NCBI RefSeq assembly: GCF_004016525.1
Contig: NZ_SACJ01000010.1
Span: 62,001-126,000 of the forward strand
Length of the DNA stretch: 64,000 bases
Origin: Flavobacterium sufflavum
GTDB taxonomy: Bacteria > Bacteroidota > Bacteroidia > Flavobacteriales > Flavobacteriaceae
Direction of reading: 5' to 3'
Position 1 is the stretch's first letter. Each line of letters starts with the position of its first letter. Below the pieces are notes generated by a model. That model worked only from the letters and a program-made list of their open reading frames with translations, ran no database searches and was not told the DNA's origin. The translations under genes and the position numbers were made by a program. This document shows positions 61,505 to 64,000 of this stretch, one piece after another.

Positions 61505-62476
61505 ATGAACAAAATCCTATCTATCTTATTTTTTTCACTTTTAACCACTATTAGTTTTGCCCAAACCGAAAAAGCATTTTATAAAACAGCCGTAAACGAC
61601 TTTGAAAAGAATTACAATTCAGATAATTATGAAGCTGTTTTTTCAGGATTTTCAGCCGAAATGCAAAACGCCTTACCTCTTGACAAAACAAAGGATTTCT
61701 TGTCCGGTTTAAAACAACAAGCCGGAAAAATTACCCAAAGAGAATTTCTAAAATACGAACAAAATTATGCTTCGTATAAAACCAATTTTGAAAGAGCCTT
61801 ATTTACACTTAATATTTCGGTAGACAACAACTCTAAAATTAATGGTCTGTTTATAAAACCTTTTGAAAACAGTAGTTTACCAAAAATAGAACGGAATAAA
61901 ACCAAACTCATTCTGCCTTTTAAAGAACAATGGACCGTGTTATGGGGCGGTGACACAAAAGAGTTGAACTATCATATTGAAAGCCAGGCTCAAAAAAATG
62001 CTTTCGATATGTTAATTACAAACGATAAGGGAAAATCATTTAAAACCGATGGGAAAACAAATGAGGACTATTACGCTTTTGGGAAAGATTTAATTGCTCC
62101 CTGTGATGGAGAAATTGTTCTGGTTGTTGATGGTGTAAAAGACAATATTCCCGGAGTTTTAAATCCCGTTTATATTCCTGGAAATACTGTAATTATTAAA
62201 TCGGTAAATAATGAATTCTTGTTTTTTGCACATTTCAAACAACATTCAATCGTTGTCAAACAAGGGCAAAAAATCAAACAAGGACAGTTACTGGGATTAT
62301 GTGGAAATTCCGGGAATTCCTCAGAACCTCATTTGCATTTTCATCTACAAAATGCTGAAGACATGAATGTAGCGACAGGAATTAAATGCTATTTTGATAC
62401 TATCCAAGTCAACGGGCAAACTAAAACCGATTATTCCCCTGTACAAAAAGACAAAATTAATAACATCAAAAAGTAA
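61505..62476 (+). CDS. M23-family peptidase with N-terminal DUF3887-like domain
   Basis: A 323-residue exported protein: signal peptide (MNKILSILFFSLLTTISFA), a DUF3887-like domain (about 25-125: FYKTAVNDFEKNYNSDNYEA), then a peptidase M23/LytM domain. The domain shows NYHIESQAQKNAFDMLI (first zinc ligands H and D in the variant N-x-H ... A-x-D arrangement), YYAFGKDLIAPCDGEIVLVV and the C-terminal LCGNSGNSSEPHLHFHLQ with H-x-H. It probably cleaves peptidoglycan cross-bridges, or is an inactive regulator. I start at the ATG at 61505; the upstream frame overlaps the previous gene. Confidence 0.9.
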   Translation: MNKILSILFFSLLTTISFAQTEKAFYKTAVNDFEKNYNSDNYEAVFSGFSAEMQNALPLDKTKDFLSGLKQQAGKITQREFLKYEQNYASYKTNFERALFTLNISVDNNSKINGLFIKPFENSSLPKIERNKTKLILPFKEQWTVLWGGDTKELNYHIESQAQKNAFDMLITNDKGKSFKTDGKTNEDYYAFGKDLIAPCDGEIVLVVDGVKDNIPGVLNPVYIPGNTVIIKSVNNEFLFFAHFKQHSIVVKQGQKIKQGQLLGLCGNSGNSSEPHLHFHLQNAEDMNVATGIKCYFDTIQVNGQTKTDYSPVQKDKINNIKK

Positions 62477-62490
62477 CTCTAAAAAATTAA

Positions 62491-62532
62491 CCCGCAGCTA
62501 TTCGCAAAAATAAATAAGGGAACATCAGCGGG
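62491..62532. repeat. Partial CCCGCAG... element near the M23 stop
   Basis: CCCGC (62491-62495) and GCGGG (62528-62532) can pair around a loop containing TTCGCAAAAAT. It is a weak hairpin between convergent genes and looks like a decayed relative of the CCGCAGATT element at 58646. Confidence 0.35.
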
Positions 62533-62556
62533 GAAAATTAGTAAAAATAATCAGTC

Positions 62557-63795
62557 TCATATTTCTCGAAAAACCAAAGTAGAATTATGTCCGCCAAAGC
62601 CAAAAGCATTGCTCATAGCTGTATGTATGTTTTTTTGCAAAGGTTCATTGATTACGATTTGAATATTTTTAGGAATCTCGGAATCAAGATTTTCGATATT
62701 TATGGTGGGTGGAATTATATTTTCGTTGATTGATTGTATCGCCAAAATCGCTTCGATGGCTCCTGCCGCTCCCAGCAAATGTCCCGTCATCGATTTACTG
62801 GAACTTACCCACAAATTTTTTGAACCTTTGAACGTTTTGTCTACGGCTTTCAATTCGGCAATATCTCCAACAGGGGTTGAAGTAGCATGTAAATTCAAAT
62901 AATCCAATTGCGAACTATTAAGTTTTGCTTCTTCAAGAGCTAGTTGCATCGCTTTCGCAGCACCCAAACCTTCAGGATGTGGCGATGTCATATGATAGGC
63001 ATCCGCGGTCATTGCTGCTCCGGCTAATTCGGCATAAATTTTAGCACCACGTTTTTTGGCGTGTTCATATTCTTCCAAAATCAATGCTCCAGCTCCTTCT
63101 CCCATCACAAAACCATCACGGTCTCTATCGAACGGGCGACTGGCTGTGAGCGGATCATCATTTCTGGCTGACATCGCTTTCATAGAACAAAAACCGCCAA
63201 CCGAAGCCGCAGTAATTGGTGCTTCTGAACCTCCCGTTACAAATACTTTGGCTTTGCCCAGACGGATGTAATTAAAGGCATCCATAATGGCAGTATTGGA
63301 AGTAGCACAGGCAGAAACCGTGGTATAATTGATACCCTGCAAACCAAATTTCATAGAAATCATTCCCGAAGCCATATTCACAATCAATCGGGGTACAAAA
63401 AACGGACTGAATCGTGGAATGTAATTTCCGCTTACATAATTTTCTACTTCAGATTCAAAAGTTTCCATTCCGCCTTGTCCTACTCCCCAGATGACTCCAA
63501 TATCAAAAGGATCCATTGCAGCAATATCTAATCCTGAATCTTCCAAAGCCTGTGAGGCGCTGTACAACGCATATTGCGTAAACAAATCACTACGTTTTAT
63601 TTCGTTTCGATCCAGGTATTTTTGAGGTTCAAAATCCTTTATTTCGGCAGCAATCTGCGTACGAAATTTTGAAGCATCAAAACGGCTAATAATACCCGCA
63701 CTGCTTTTCCCTTCAAGGCTATTTTTCCAAAAAGTAGCCACATCATGTCCCAACGGATTAATGGTTCCCAAACCTGTAATTACAACTCGTTTCAT
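62557..63795 (-). CDS. fabF: Beta-ketoacyl-ACP synthase II-type enzyme
   Basis: A 412-residue ketosynthase that condenses malonyl-ACP with acyl-ACP. The triad is complete: C163 in TVSACATSNTAIMDAF, H303 in NLHATSTPVGD and H339 in KSMTGHLLGAAGAIEAI. The acyl-pocket and dimer segments (GVGQGGMETFESEVENYVSG; FGGHNSTLVF at the end) are typical of FabF. No acpP or fabD adjoins it. It overlaps the preceding DUF2798 gene by four bases (ATGA), indicating translational coupling. It may be the housekeeping FabF or a specialised paralogue. Confidence 0.93.
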   Translation of the reverse strand: MKRVVITGLGTINPLGHDVATFWKNSLEGKSSAGIISRFDASKFRTQIAAEIKDFEPQKYLDRNEIKRSDLFTQYALYSASQALEDSGLDIAAMDPFDIGVIWGVGQGGMETFESEVENYVSGNYIPRFSPFFVPRLIVNMASGMISMKFGLQGINYTTVSACATSNTAIMDAFNYIRLGKAKVFVTGGSEAPITAASVGGFCSMKAMSARNDDPLTASRPFDRDRDGFVMGEGAGALILEEYEHAKKRGAKIYAELAGAAMTADAYHMTSPHPEGLGAAKAMQLALEEAKLNSSQLDYLNLHATSTPVGDIAELKAVDKTFKGSKNLWVSSSKSMTGHLLGAAGAIEAILAIQSINENIIPPTINIENLDSEIPKNIQIVINEPLQKNIHTAMSNAFGFGGHNSTLVFREI

Positions 63796-64000
63796 TTTAT
63801 TTTTTTTGAAATTAAAAGGTGTACTATTTTTTCAACAAATGGTGAAATAATTAAGATAGCCGGAATGACAATTAAATAAGCAATCAACCAGGATTTTAGC
63901 CAAATGGCTAAGTGCAAATGTGCCCAACCCAGATTTACCGTTATCAAAGTGAAGGAAATAATTCCCGTTGTAACGATGCCCATTATCAATGCAAATGTGA
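63792..64000 (-). CDS. DUF2798 membrane protein, partial
   Basis: The end of a small two-helix membrane protein, whose beginning is beyond the right edge. The visible part includes GIVTTGIISFTLITVNLGW and AIWLKSWLIAYLIVIPAILI, which match the DUF2798 pattern of two helices with a conserved WLKSW between them. The frame continues in phase to position 64000, so the true start is outside the window. It overlaps fabF by four bases. Function unknown. Confidence 0.8.
   Translation of the reverse strand, partial: TFALIMGIVTTGIISFTLITVNLGWAHLHLAIWLKSWLIAYLIVIPAILIISPFVEKIVHLLISKKIK

Noticed and set aside
61505..62476. Inactive M23 peptidase because the usual H-x-x-x-D before the G is missing
   Set aside because: A variant arrangement supplies His and Asp earlier (NYHIESQAQKNAFD), as in other members of this subfamily, so loss of activity cannot be claimed.

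Overview
The window is a piece of a Bacteroidota chromosome, most likely Flavobacterium or a close Flavobacteriaceae relative. The DNA is AT-rich. Many genes are preceded by the Bacteroidota -7 promoter element TAnnTTTG rather than a sigma70 box. Several gene families are typical of the phylum: BT_3928-type DoxX protein, DUF1599, BshA for bacillithiol, a Bacteroidota-type LptD, and PG_1098-type methyltransferase. There is no tRNA, rRNA, CRISPR array, insertion sequence, prophage or integrase that I can support. The content is core chromosome with a few unusual loci.

Layout. 0-0.8 kb: ribosomal operon rpsF-rpsR-rplI (minus). 0.9-1.6: a LytTR response regulator. 1.6-6.4: nadC-yihY-DUF2147-priA (minus). 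6.5-8.3: cupin, rlmH and a CHRD lipoprotein. 8.4-9.9: folP and a lipoprotein (minus). 9.9-15.4: DUF1599, BT_3928 protein, TlpA-like thioredoxin, tpiA, a bestrophin-like membrane protein, prmA and clpS (plus). 15.4-16.5: a two-gene YeeE/YedE transporter. 16.7-19.1: a lipoprotein, kdsA and a predicted outer-membrane protein. 19.3-23.9: PAS histidine kinase, anchored coiled-coil protein, arginase-family hydrolase, DEAD-box helicase. 23.9-28.0: dicarboxylate symporter, aroC, LpxH-like hydrolase, small beta-barrel. 28.0-38.5: ten collinear minus genes covering a PrcB-like lipoprotein, bshA, a GH3C/beta-lactamase lipoprotein, a PAP2 phosphatase, a split Fe-S membrane oxidoreductase, MlaD and two tandem amidases. 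38.6-45.2: lptD and ridA (plus), then mgsA, a sugar kinase, gap and pfkA (minus). 45.5-49.9: tamB (minus). 50.1-56.0: tsaD-rsmE-DUF4159-trmH-AI-2E-methyltransferase run. 56.1-64.0: VanX-like dipeptidase, YhcH protein, lpxD, acyl-CoA carboxylase beta subunit, an unknown gene, M23 peptidase, fabF and a partial DUF2798 gene.

How the genes fit together. Envelope building is the strongest theme: kdsA, lpxD and the LpxH-like enzyme (lipid A/KDO), LptD and TamB (outer-membrane assembly), MlaD (lipid transport), two amidases, an M23 and an M15 peptidase, and a GH3C-serine hydrolase (peptidoglycan turnover). Central carbon genes (tpiA, gap, pfkA, mgsA, GlcNAc-kinase-like) form a second theme. RNA modification and translation (rpsF/R, rlmH, prmA, tsaD, rsmE, TrmH-like, DEAD helicase) form a third.

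I did not find a clearly new defence or biosynthetic system. The observations most worth a second look are the split EtfD/HdrBC-like complex, the serine hydrolase that keeps a GH3 C-terminal domain but no GH3 catalytic barrel, the tamB reading frame without a normal start codon ahead of its membrane anchor, a broken small membrane-protein frame at 11.7 kb, and a heptamer-based inverted repeat inside the tsaD-rsmE gene run. Where a more upstream TTG start falls inside a promoter element I have moved the start downstream, and say so in the entry.
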